DNA from: Thermoflexaceae bacterium | GTDB lineage: Bacteria; Chloroflexota; Dehalococcoidia; Tepidiformales; Tepidiformaceae | Reading direction: 5' to 3' | NCBI GenBank assembly: GCA_015075555.1 | Contig: JABTUD010000002.1 | Span: 620,001-684,000 of the forward strand | DNA: 64,000 bases | Shown here: positions 17,105-24,870 of the stretch, in pieces | How positions within the stretch are numbered: the stretch's first letter is position 1 | Layout: the number at the start of each line of letters is the position of its first letter | Notes under the pieces: generated by a model | Databases searched by the model: none | Told to the model about the DNA's origin: nothing | What the model saw: the letters and a program-made list of their open reading frames with translations, nothing else | Program-made: the position numbers and the translations under genes

Positions 17105-18949
17105 ATGGAGCCCCTGGAAGACAGCGGCGACGAAAGCGCAATCGAAGAAGCGGAGAGCTATGCAGATCTCGCCGCACAGGCGGCTGCGGCGATGGGCCGG
17201 GACGACCTGTCCCGGCGGATCGCGAATGCGAAGGTGCGGCTCAAGAACCCCGACGCCACGATCGCGGTGGTGGGGGAGTTCAAGCAGGGGAAGAGCTCGC
17301 TCATCAACGCGCTCCTGGGCGAGAGCATCTGCCCGGTAGATGACGACATCGCGACATCGACGCTCACCATCCTGCGGTACGCGGAGGAGCCACGGGTGGT
17401 GGCATGGGAGGTCGAAGATGGGGAGCGCAGGAAGCGCGAGTACGGCCTGGCGGACCTCCCCGGCCTGGTGACGGAGCAGTCCGGCCCGGCGAGTAGGCGC
17501 CTGGAGCTCGTGGAGGTTTACCTGCCCAACCCGCTGCTCGAACGCGGGGTGACGGTGGTTGACACACCGGGCGCCAACGGGATCCGTCCCGGCTACACGG
17601 CGATCGTGCTGGGCTACCTGCAGGCGGTCCACGGGGCGATCTTCGTGACGGACGCATCATCGCCTCTGACGCACGAGGAGCTGGCGTTTCTAAAGGGGGC
17701 GGCGGAGACAGCGCCGGCCACTGTGGTCGCGCTTTCGAAGACGGACATGTTCCCACACTGGCGCGAGGTCCATGCCGCGAACGGCGACCTCCTGGAGACG
17801 GCGGGGCTCGCCGTGGAGTGCGTGCCGGTCTCGTCGGCGCTGCGGGAGGCGGCCCTGGCGGGCAGGGACGCCGACCTGAACGGCGAGAGCGGGTTCCCTG
17901 CGCTCATCCAGTTCCTGGAGGAGAAGGTGGTCCGCCGGATGACGGCGATCGCCGTGGGAGGTGTTCTCGATGCGGCGGTGGTGAGCCTCGGGGAGATGCA
18001 GGTTGCCACGCGAACCGGGCTTGAGGCGCGCCTTTCGCCAGGGACGATGGAGGAGCGGCTACAGGCATCGCGTGAGGCGAAGGCGCGGCTGGACCGCCTG
18101 CGCCAGGGCAACGCCAGGTGGCCAACAGTGATGAACGACGGCCTGACCGAACTGGTGGCGCGGGTGGACCATCGATTCCGGCGGCGCATGCGCGACCTCC
18201 AGCGCCATGCCGACGATGAGATTGCTAAGGGCGACCCGAAGACGGCGTGGGCCGGGCTGACGGTGTACGTTCGCGAACAGGCAGCGGAAGGCGCGCGTGA
18301 CGTGGTGCGCGAGATGGAGGCCGGCGCCGATGGCGTAGCGCAGCAGGTCACTTCGTTGCTGGCGGAGGAGGATTTCCTGATCGGGTCAGCAGTCGGGTCG
18401 CGGCCGGCCCTCGACCTGTCCAACTACTGGGCGCCGCGGCCGCTTTCCATGCCTTCGGTGGCGTCGACGGTGGGGATGGGCCTTTCGGGGCTGCGCGGCG
18501 CCCAGGGGGGACTGATTCTCCTGGGGGTGATGACGGGCCTGGCCGGGATTGCGCTTTCCACAGGGGTGCTGCTGGGAGTAGCGGCGGTCTTCGGCGGAAA
18601 ACAGGTGCTGGATGAGCGCAAGAGGCAGGTTGCCGTGCGCCGGCAAGAGGCCCGGACGGCGATTCGCCAGTTCCTCGATGAGGCCGAGTTCGAGGTGAAC
18701 AAGGCGCTGCGCGACCTTTCCCGCGAGCAGAACCGCCGACTGCGCGACCACTACAACGAGCGCATCTCGGAACGGATACGGACCTGTACGGAGACCGTGG
18801 CGACCCTGGAGCGCGCACTGCAGGAGAACGGGGCCGCGCGCGAGGCGCAGATAAAGGAGCTCAGGGAGCAGGACGCCCGGATCGCAACGGTGCTTGAACG
18901 GCTGCTGCAGCGGCGAAGCGAGATTGCTGGCCCGGCGGGGCCATCGTGA
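17105..18949 (+). CDS. Dynamin-like GTPase 1 (IniA-like size), membrane-inserting
   Basis: 614-residue large GTPase. G1 is GEFKQGKSS (residues 57-65), G2 lies in DIATSTLT, G3 is DTPGANG, G4 is SKTD. After the GTPase and helical stalk comes a hydrophobic paddle-like hairpin (around GGLILLGVMTGLAGIALS and GVLLGVAAVFGG), then a charged coiled coil to the C terminus. This is the bacterial dynamin-like layout used for membrane fusion or repair. Size and order match actinobacterial IniA (about 640 aa) followed by IniC (about 490 aa). The next gene starts within its stop codon (GTGA overlap), so the two are probably made in fixed ratio. Confidence 0.88.
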   Translation: MEPLEDSGDESAIEEAESYADLAAQAAAAMGRDDLSRRIANAKVRLKNPDATIAVVGEFKQGKSSLINALLGESICPVDDDIATSTLTILRYAEEPRVVAWEVEDGERRKREYGLADLPGLVTEQSGPASRRLELVEVYLPNPLLERGVTVVDTPGANGIRPGYTAIVLGYLQAVHGAIFVTDASSPLTHEELAFLKGAAETAPATVVALSKTDMFPHWREVHAANGDLLETAGLAVECVPVSSALREAALAGRDADLNGESGFPALIQFLEEKVVRRMTAIAVGGVLDAAVVSLGEMQVATRTGLEARLSPGTMEERLQASREAKARLDRLRQGNARWPTVMNDGLTELVARVDHRFRRRMRDLQRHADDEIAKGDPKTAWAGLTVYVREQAAEGARDVVREMEAGADGVAQQVTSLLAEEDFLIGSAVGSRPALDLSNYWAPRPLSMPSVASTVGMGLSGLRGAQGGLILLGVMTGLAGIALSTGVLLGVAAVFGGKQVLDERKRQVAVRRQEARTAIRQFLDEAEFEVNKALRDLSREQNRRLRDHYNERISERIRTCTETVATLERALQENGAAREAQIKELREQDARIATVLERLLQRRSEIAGPAGPS

Positions 18950-20418
18950 CCTCGGCACTACTGGCGCGCGTGGACGCCGCCTGCACACGCGCAATGGACG
19001 AACTCGCCGGCAGCGACCTCGCAGAGGAGGTCCGGAGGATCCGGGAGGGGCTGCACGAGCCCCTGCGGGTGGCCATCGTAGGGCGGATAAAGGCAGGCAA
19101 GTCCACGCTCTTGAACGCACTGCTGGGGGAGCGGATAGCAGCCACCGATGCCGGCGAATGTACGCGGTATGTCTGCCATTACCGCCACGGTCTTTCGTAC
19201 GACGTCGAGGCAGTCCTGGCAGGGGGTGCAAGGGTGAGGCTGCCCTTCCACCGCGGGGAGGAGGCGCTCGAAATCGGCCTGGATGAGGCTCGTGGAACCA
19301 TCGACCGACTGGAGGTCGCCTGGCCGTCGAGCGCGCTGGCGAGGCTGACGATCATCGACACGCCCGGCATGGGGTCGACCAGCGAAGAAGTGCGGGTTCG
19401 CATCGCCTCGTTCCTGAAGGATGAGGATGAGCGGTTTGCGCCGGAGGCGGACGCGGTCGTATTCCTGATGCGGCATCTTCACCGGACCGACATCGAGGTG
19501 ATGGACAGCCTGTACGACCAGTCCATCGTTTCGGCATCGCCGGTGAATGCGGTGGCGGTGCTTTCGCGGGCGGATGAGGTTTGCGCCGCGCGTCCCGACG
19601 CGATGGAATCAGCCGGCCGGATCGCTCGCCGCTACGCGGCCGATCCGCTGTTCAGGGGGGCGGTGGCGGACGTCGTGCCGATGTCCGGCCTTCTCGCCGA
19701 GACGGGGGCCACGCTGCGTGAGTCCGAAGTTGCCTGGCTGAGGCAGCTCGCGGGGGTGGGCGAGCCTGACCTGGCAGCCATGCTGCTTTCGGTGGACCGG
19801 TTTCGCCAGTCGGAAGCGAGTCCATTGACGGCGGAGGTGCGCGAGATCCTGCTGGGGCGGCTCGGACTATTCGGGCTACGGTTCGCTCTGGGCGAGATCG
19901 CCGAGAGGCGGAGCGAGTCGGCGGTTGCCCTGGCGCGGGCGCTCACGCAGGTCTCGGGGATTGGGCGTCTGCAGGCGCTCATCGACGAGTACTTCGCCTC
20001 ACGCGCGGGGCATCTGAAGGCTCGTTCGGCGCTGCTTCAGCTTCGAACGGCCGCACGCTCGGCCGAGGAAGCGAGCCCCGGGGCGGCGCGATCGATTCGC
20101 CAGTCGATCGAGATGGTGGAGGCATCGGCCCACGAGCTGGCTGAACTAAGGCTGCTGCACCTCGCCCTCACGGGCTCTGCGGGGCTGACCGGGGACGAGG
20201 TGGCCGAGGTTCGCCGCCTGGTTTCGAGCAGCCCGGCCCGGGAGAGGCTGGGCCTGGCAGGGGACGCGCCAGGCAACGTGCAGGCCCGCGCGGCACTGGC
20301 ACGGGTGGAGCACTGGCGGGAACGGGCCGCCAACCCGCTGGCATCGAGAGAGCTGACCACTGCCTGCGACATCGCGGCCCGCTCGTACGAGGGGATCTAC
20401 GCGAGCACCATCGCCTGA
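18946..20418 (+). CDS. Dynamin-like GTPase 2 (IniC-like size)
   Basis: 490 residues. G1 GRIKAGKST (46-54), G3 DTPGMGS, G4 LSRADE. The rest is predicted helical with no strong membrane hairpin, so it may be the soluble partner of the upstream membrane-binding GTPase, as proposed for paired bacterial dynamins. It overlaps the first GTPase by 4 bases. Cytosolic face of the membrane is the expected site of action. Substrate membrane and trigger are unknown; the divergent Hsp70-like ATPase is the obvious candidate partner by context. Confidence 0.87.
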   Translation: MTSALLARVDAACTRAMDELAGSDLAEEVRRIREGLHEPLRVAIVGRIKAGKSTLLNALLGERIAATDAGECTRYVCHYRHGLSYDVEAVLAGGARVRLPFHRGEEALEIGLDEARGTIDRLEVAWPSSALARLTIIDTPGMGSTSEEVRVRIASFLKDEDERFAPEADAVVFLMRHLHRTDIEVMDSLYDQSIVSASPVNAVAVLSRADEVCAARPDAMESAGRIARRYAADPLFRGAVADVVPMSGLLAETGATLRESEVAWLRQLAGVGEPDLAAMLLSVDRFRQSEASPLTAEVREILLGRLGLFGLRFALGEIAERRSESAVALARALTQVSGIGRLQALIDEYFASRAGHLKARSALLQLRTAARSAEEASPGAARSIRQSIEMVEASAHELAELRLLHLALTGSAGLTGDEVAEVRRLVSSSPARERLGLAGDAPGNVQARAALARVEHWRERAANPLASRELTTACDIAARSYEGIYASTIA

Positions 20419-20746
20419 CGGATGCCGGGCCGGGTTCTCAGCCCGCGATGCAGACCCCGGGGACGAGCCGCACGACCCCCAGGGCGAGGAATGTCTGCCC
20501 GGTGACGCCCAGTACAGGGGCAAGGTCCGTGTAGGCCGCGGGCGCCTCTGCGGTGATGTCCCAATCGAGGGGGTTCGCGACGCGGACAGCGGGAGGGCAG
20601 GCTTATCAGCCTGCAACGGACCACGGCCAGGTTCCCGGCACAGCGTGGCGGCCCGGTGCACGGCCGGGTGCGGGCCCGCCCCGAAATGGTGAACTGGAGG
20701 CATGAGTGCGCTGCGGCTTGCTCACGGCGGATGGCAGGTCGGCAAT
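20419..20746. other. Gap without a recognisable gene
   Basis: 328 bases after the dynamin pair. All short reading frames here look like shadow frames. Nothing with a ribosome site or known motif was seen. Confidence 0.5.
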
Positions 20747-21115
20747 TCACGGCCCGGACGGCGTGCCGGCCGCTGGAGCATCAGACGCCGGTTCATCGGG
20801 AATGGCGGGCGCCGGTGACGGGGGAGGATGCAGAGCTGCCGGCGAGCGTGAGGTGATAGGCGGTGATGGCGGCGCAGGCCTTCGCGGCCACCTGCGTTTG
20901 GCGAGATAGAAGGAGAAGAAGAAGAGGGTCGCCAGGATCACCCATTGCCACATGACAGACACAAACACGACGACGAAGGTGAGGCCGAGGAGCGTGGCGA
21001 CGAGCACGATCACAAAGAGGCAGCCGAGTTCGACCGGGTGGAAGAGGAGTCCCCAGAGGATACCCAACAGGGCGCCGAGGCCATACCAGCCCCGGGAGGT
21101 AGTTGGAAGTGCCAT
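20747..21115 (-). CDS. Small membrane protein, unrecognised
   Basis: 122 residues with two to three hydrophobic helices (GLGALLGILWGLLFHPVELG, FVIVLVATLLGLTFVVVFVS, WVILATLFFFSFYLA), then basic residues RRWPRR and a Pro/Ala/Ser-rich tail. That hydrophobic pattern, not homology, is the reason for calling it. An AAGGAGG lies 15 bases before the ATG, rather far. It lies alone in a gene-poor stretch between the dynamins and the RHS zone. Confidence 0.5.
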   Translation of the reverse strand: MALPTTSRGWYGLGALLGILWGLLFHPVELGCLFVIVLVATLLGLTFVVVFVSVMWQWVILATLFFFSFYLAKRRWPRRPAPPSPPITSRSPAALHPPPSPAPAIPDEPASDAPAAGTPSGP

Positions 21116-21608
21116 CGGACTGGTGCATCGCCTCCTTTGGGGGCGTGATGGTGATCCGGGTGGGTTTCACCTCAGGCGAGGGATTAGCGCCCAACGGGGG
21201 GAGAGAATTCCCTTGCCGGACCTGCCGGTTGGCCGAGAGCGTGCTCGCCTGCCGCCCTCGCGTGGGGGGCGGGAGTGCCCTGCCTGAGACCCCCGCGGTG
21301 CTTGCGACGACGTCGAAAAGGTAGCTGATGAGCCAGTGGCAGCCCCCAGTCATGCTTCGCCCTCGCAGCCCTGGATGTCAGCATGGAACGAAGAGCGGCC
21401 GAGGCGCGTCCGTCTTTGTGCCCGGGACTGTGCTCCTGTGACATCCGCCCGTCAGTGTGAAGGGTGAAGGCGACGCCTGTTGTCGCGAAACGGGGCGCAC
21501 CCGGGCGTTCATGCCGCTGCGAGGAGGCCTTTGTGGGCAGCTTGACCGCCTGACCGGGAGCTCCGGCTGCGACGGCGAGAGGAGCGGCGGCGGGTGGGAA
21601 TCGGCGCG
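21116..21608. other. Gap without a recognisable gene
   Basis: About 490 bases leading to the first RHS fragment. No reading frame has both a plausible start and a credible composition. No repeats or hairpins of note were seen. Confidence 0.5.
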
Positions 21609-22200
21609 CTACCCGGGCTGACGCCGGCGCGAGGGAGCTTCAACATCCTCTCGGGCGGCGGACTTCTCGAGCGGCTCCCTGCCGACGAACCTCCCCGTCT
21701 CCGGGTCCATGTAGCGCGCCCGGAGGTATTGCAGGCCCGTGGGGTCGGTCTGCTGGGCGGCGAAGTCGAACTCGTTCGCCAGGGCGCCGGTGGCGGTGGG
21801 CTTGCCGTAGACGTCGTAGGTGTAGGACTTCTGGATGGCGCCGGTCGAGTCCACGATGGCCATCGTCGAGCCGAGGCCGTCGGCCAGGTAGTAGTAGGTG
21901 TTGGTGGCGGTCAGCATCGATTCGAGACCGGCGCCGTAGACGTACCGGTTGCCGTCGTCGAGCACCGCGGGCAGGCCGGCGTTGATGTCCCAGGTGAAGG
22001 TGGTGGTGGTCATACCGGTCGTGCGGCTGTCCCGCAGGCCGTCGCCGCGGTAGGTGAAGGTGCTGGTCACCGAGTTCACGGTGGCCGAGACCATCCGGTC
22101 TTCGTAGTCCCACGCGAACGTGTCGCTGCCGCGGGCGGTGAGGTTGCCGTTGTCGTCCCAGCTTTAGCCGATGGCGGCTGCGGGTGAGGGCAGCTGGACC
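21609..22200 (-). pseudogene. RHS core fragment, copy A (decayed)
   Basis: Minus-strand remnant of an RHS-repeat core: FAWDYEDRMVSATVNSV, YRGDGLRDSRTTG, FTWDINAGLPAVLDDGNRY, YYYLADGLGSTMAIVDS, DPTGLQYLRARYMDPETGRF. Relative to copy C the conserved GYSWD reads G-stop-SWD (TAC to TAA, near 22165), so it cannot be part of a long RHS protein. Its upstream end breaks off at about 22200, where transposase sequence begins. The C-terminal end diverges right after GREPLE into an unrelated tail. No start codon context. Confidence 0.8.
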
Positions 22201-22477
22201 GCAGGGTCATGCGCGAACGACTGGCCAGCGCCCGGGACAAGGTCCTCGACAAGCTGCGCAAGCAGACCGTCGAACCGGTCATCGGCCAGATCAAAGATGC
22301 CCGCGGCTTCCGCCGCTTCCTCTGCCGTGGTGAGGCTGCAGTAGACTCCCAATGGACCATGCCTGCACCGTCCACAACCTCCTCAAGCTCCACCGCGCCC
22401 ACCAGGCCCTCGGCATGCTCACCCCAGCCCAGTTCCTGGCCCAATCCCACAAGGAGGAACTGTCACGGACGTCTTGA
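22188..22477 (+). pseudogene. IS1182-like transposase C-terminal remnant, frameshifted
   Basis: The plus strand encodes MRERLASARDKVLDKL, then RKQTVEPVIGQIKDARGFRR, the usual C-terminal segment of IS1182-type DDE transposases. After VDSQWTM the frame needs a shift (one G appears lost near 22361) to continue as CTVHNLLKLHRAHQALGM...PAQFLA to the stop at 22475. The N-terminal two thirds and inverted repeats are missing. It abuts RHS copy A. Confidence 0.72.
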
Positions 22478-22589
22478 ACCAGTACAAGGGATTGAGCTGG
22501 TATGCATCTCTATGGCAGAATGTCATCGGAGTTGCCGGCTTGACTGGCAGCGCCTCGCGCTACGGCGGGGCAACCGGAGGGAGCGAGAG

Positions 22590-22850
22590 ATGCCCACACA
22601 TGCCGTTGACGTCGCGTTCGAGCGTATCAATCTCAGACATGTTCGGCTCCTGGGGATGCTCGCGGACGGCCTAACAGAGGCTGAGGTCGCGGTTCGGCTG
22701 GACTTGTCTACATCTGCAGTCAAGAGCACCGTCGAGCGCCTCAAGACCATAGCCGACGTAGGTAGCACCCGCGAGCTGCGGAGTTGGTGGGTCAAGAACC
22801 GTGCTCGATTTCTCGACTACGCCGAAGAAGCTGCCGGGCTCCGCGCGTGA
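22590..22850 (+). CDS. Small LuxR/GerE-type helix-turn-helix protein
   Basis: 86 residues. RHVRLLGMLADGLTEAEVAV followed by RLDLSTSAVKSTVERLKTI is a LuxR-type (NarL/FixJ family) recognition helix unit, with a short basic/acidic tail (WWVKNRARFLDYAEEA). There is no receiver or ligand-binding domain, so it is a stand-alone DNA binder. ATG at 22590, 9 bases after GGAGG. It is the first of three plus-strand genes enclosed between RHS copies A and B and may control them. Confidence 0.65.
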   Translation: MPTHAVDVAFERINLRHVRLLGMLADGLTEAEVAVRLDLSTSAVKSTVERLKTIADVGSTRELRSWWVKNRARFLDYAEEAAGLRA

Positions 22851-22995
22851 TGACGCCCATCGCCCACGGCGTGTCGAAACTACCCCTCCCAGGTGCCGAA
22901 AGACCACTATAAAGTCCTTTCACCGGCCTCCGGCGCGCGTCAGACTAACGCGCGGGCCCTCCCGAGACAGGGGGGCCAAAGGAGGGAAGGCCAGG

Positions 22996-23517
22996 ATGAA
23001 ACAACGCGTTCGAACTATCAGGCCCTCGCTGCAACTCGCCTTTACCGTTTTGGGGCTTGCCTTCGTGATGTATTCGTCAGTGCGCATTGCCAGGGCTGAC
23101 CACTATGGCTTTTGGGGTTCCTACTACAACTCATATGTCATTGGCTGGAACACAGAGACTGGCTTCAACTCAGGCCAAGTCTTCGCCGGTTGCGATGGCG
23201 CACACTGGCGGCACTTTGCAAGACTAAGTATATATGGGTACCAGTCGTACGACGACCCCTATATAAATTGGGTTCAACTTTATGATGGGACTACGATCAA
23301 TTCGAACGTCTGGATCTACGGAACTAGTTACCTGATTAGCAACGAGGAAAGCATCGTTATCGATTCATGGTGGGATTCGTTCTACTCTAGCAACTATTAC
23401 TTTGTCTTTGACACCATTCAAGGGGATGGTCATGTGGCCTTGTATGTCCCGAAGGGCAGTGACCCAGTTGGCATGTGTGCCACCGGGGGATACTTCCTTT
23501 ACGAGCGGGTTGGCTAA
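22996..23517 (+). CDS. Secreted Tyr/Trp/Ser-rich protein, unrecognised
   Basis: 173 residues. A signal peptide is clear: basic start MKQRVRTIRPSL, hydrophobic LAFTVLGLAFVMYSSV, cleavage near RARAD-like RIARADHYG. The mature part is rich in Tyr, Trp, Asn and Ser and probably beta-rich; two cysteines (CDGAHW, GMCATGG) could pair. No family recognised. The DNA is visibly AT-richer than its surroundings and uses rarer codons such as ATA and TTT, a sign of transfer. A TATAAA at 22908-22913 may be its -10 box. The next gene starts directly after its stop. Confidence 0.62.
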   Translation: MKQRVRTIRPSLQLAFTVLGLAFVMYSSVRIARADHYGFWGSYYNSYVIGWNTETGFNSGQVFAGCDGAHWRHFARLSIYGYQSYDDPYINWVQLYDGTTINSNVWIYGTSYLISNEESIVIDSWWDSFYSSNYYFVFDTIQGDGHVALYVPKGSDPVGMCATGGYFLYERVG

Positions 23518-24141
23518 ATGCTGCCCACAAAGAAATGGACCCTGGCAATGAAGCTCTTCTCTGCAACATCATCAACACGGAATCTCATGTTGTCTGCCAT
23601 CGTCTTAGCCGGGATGGCCGTCCTGGCGACGTTCGTCATCCGCTCGCCGGCACAGGCAGGACCGCGCGTCGAGGTCAACGGGACAGTCACGGCAACCTCG
23701 ATGCGAACAGAGCTCGCGATCCAGGATGCGGCAGAGCGGCTAGGCTACCCTGTTCGACAGCCTGAAGTGCCGCCGGGGTGGAAGATAACGGTGATTCGCA
23801 CTGAGGTCGGCCCAGCAGGGCCTGACCAGGATGGGAACATTAGAGATCTCGGCTGGGTGAAGCTTGCCACTCTGGTTCTGCGCAGCAGCGACGAGCGGTT
23901 CCTGGAATTGGGCCAGCTCCCTCCGGATAAGCCCATTCGGTTACCGGCGGGCGTCCAGCCACGGCGTGTGGAGGCCGGCGTAGCCGGGGTCGTCGCGAGC
24001 GTTGCGCAGACTCCGGGGAAGACGACGCTCGTATGGGATTCCGAGGAGGCGTCCTACTCCGCCTCGTACGTATACCCTGATGAGAGCTACGCGGCCGATG
24101 CGGAGGCGTTTTTGGTAGGGCTGCTCAAGTCGATGAAGTAG
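23518..24141 (+). CDS. Membrane-anchored or secreted protein, unrecognised
   Basis: 207 residues. An N-terminal hydrophobic segment (LMLSAIVLAGMAVLATFVI, about 24-42) is followed by APAQAGP-like residues, so it is either a signal peptide or an anchor. The rest (AAERLGYPVRQPEVPPGWKI, LELGQLPPDKPIRLPAGVQP, YPDESYAADAEAFLVGLL) resembles small actinobacterial DUF4245/DUF4367-like exported domains, but weakly. It begins immediately after the previous stop (TAA then ATG), so the two are one unit. Its own stop lies at the left edge of RHS copy B. Confidence 0.58.
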   Translation: MLPTKKWTLAMKLFSATSSTRNLMLSAIVLAGMAVLATFVIRSPAQAGPRVEVNGTVTATSMRTELAIQDAAERLGYPVRQPEVPPGWKITVIRTEVGPAGPDQDGNIRDLGWVKLATLVLRSSDERFLELGQLPPDKPIRLPAGVQPRRVEAGVAGVVASVAQTPGKTTLVWDSEEASYSASYVYPDESYAADAEAFLVGLLKSMK

Positions 24142-24142
24142 G

Positions 24143-24552
24143 TGCCCGTCCACCCCGGCGTAGTCTCCAAAGGCTCGCGTGAAATGAACCTCCCCGTCTC
24201 GGGGTCCATGTAGCGCGCGCGGAGGTATTGGAGGCCCGTGGGGTCGGTCTGCTGGGCGGCGAAGTCGTTCACGTTCGCCAGGGCGCCGGTGGCCGTCGGC
24301 TTGCCGTAGACGTCGTAGCTGTAGCTCTTCTGCACCGTGCCGGCGCTATCGACCATGGCCATCGTCGACCCAAGGCCGTCGGCAAGGTAGTAGTAGGTTG
24401 CGGTGGCGGTCAGCATGGATTCGAGACCGGCGCCGTAGAGGTAGCGGTTGCCGTCGTCGAGCACCACGGGGAGGCCGGCGTTGATGTTCCAGGTGAAGGT
24501 GGTCGTGCTCATACCGGTCGTGCGCGACTCCCGCAGGCCGTCGCCGCGGTAG
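24143..24552 (-). pseudogene. RHS core fragment, copy B
   Basis: Second minus-strand copy of the RHS core: YRGDGLRESRTTGMSTTTFT, WNINAGLPVVLDDGNRYLYG, YYYLADGLGSTMAMVDSAGT, RARYMDPETGRFISREPLE, TTPGWTG. Homology to copy C starts at 24143, two bases after the stop of the plus-strand gene, and stops at about 24552. Both the upstream RHS and the DPxGL-plus-tip part are missing, so it is an isolated core fragment. Confidence 0.78.
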
Positions 24553-24585
24553 CACCTGATTTGGCGACCACGAAGCTGGTCCTCG

Positions 24586-24870
24586 CTACAGGACGCAAAC
24601 AAAGACTGTCACCCACCCCACAGCGCCAAGTGCGAGAAATAGCATGCCGGCTTGATTGCGAAGGCTCCCCCGGAGCAGGCGAAGCCCAGGGCGCTCGGTG
24701 GTGAGGAGCCAGCCGGCGCAGACGGTTGCCGTCGACGCCGGCCCGAACTCGCCAAGCATCGAGAGCACCAGCGCCGCGCCGAGAAAGAAAACGGCCAACA
24801 CCAGTTGCGCGAACGGACCCGCGGGTCGCCCCAGTCGCGACTTGCCACCACGATGGTTGTCAGTGTCCAT
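24586..24870 (-). CDS. Small two-helix membrane protein, candidate immunity protein
   Basis: 94 residues. Two hydrophobic helices (PFAQLVLAVFFLGAALVLSM and NQAGMLFLALGAVGWVTVFV) flank a basic loop. The ATG at 24868-24870 lies inside the last codons of the RHS tip gene (TATGGACACTGA), so it is translationally coupled to it. In RHS and other polymorphic toxin loci the immunity gene follows the toxin tip in exactly this way, and membrane immunity proteins are common for membrane-targeting toxins. Function is inferred only from position and overlap; no family was recognised. Confidence 0.6.
   Translation of the reverse strand: MDTDNHRGGKSRLGRPAGPFAQLVLAVFFLGAALVLSMLGEFGPASTATVCAGWLLTTERPGLRLLRGSLRNQAGMLFLALGAVGWVTVFVCVL

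Noticed and set aside
20640-20910. Plus-strand frames in the gap after the dynamins
   Set aside because: They overlap the small membrane gene, are Arg/Gly/Ala-rich and have no ribosome site.
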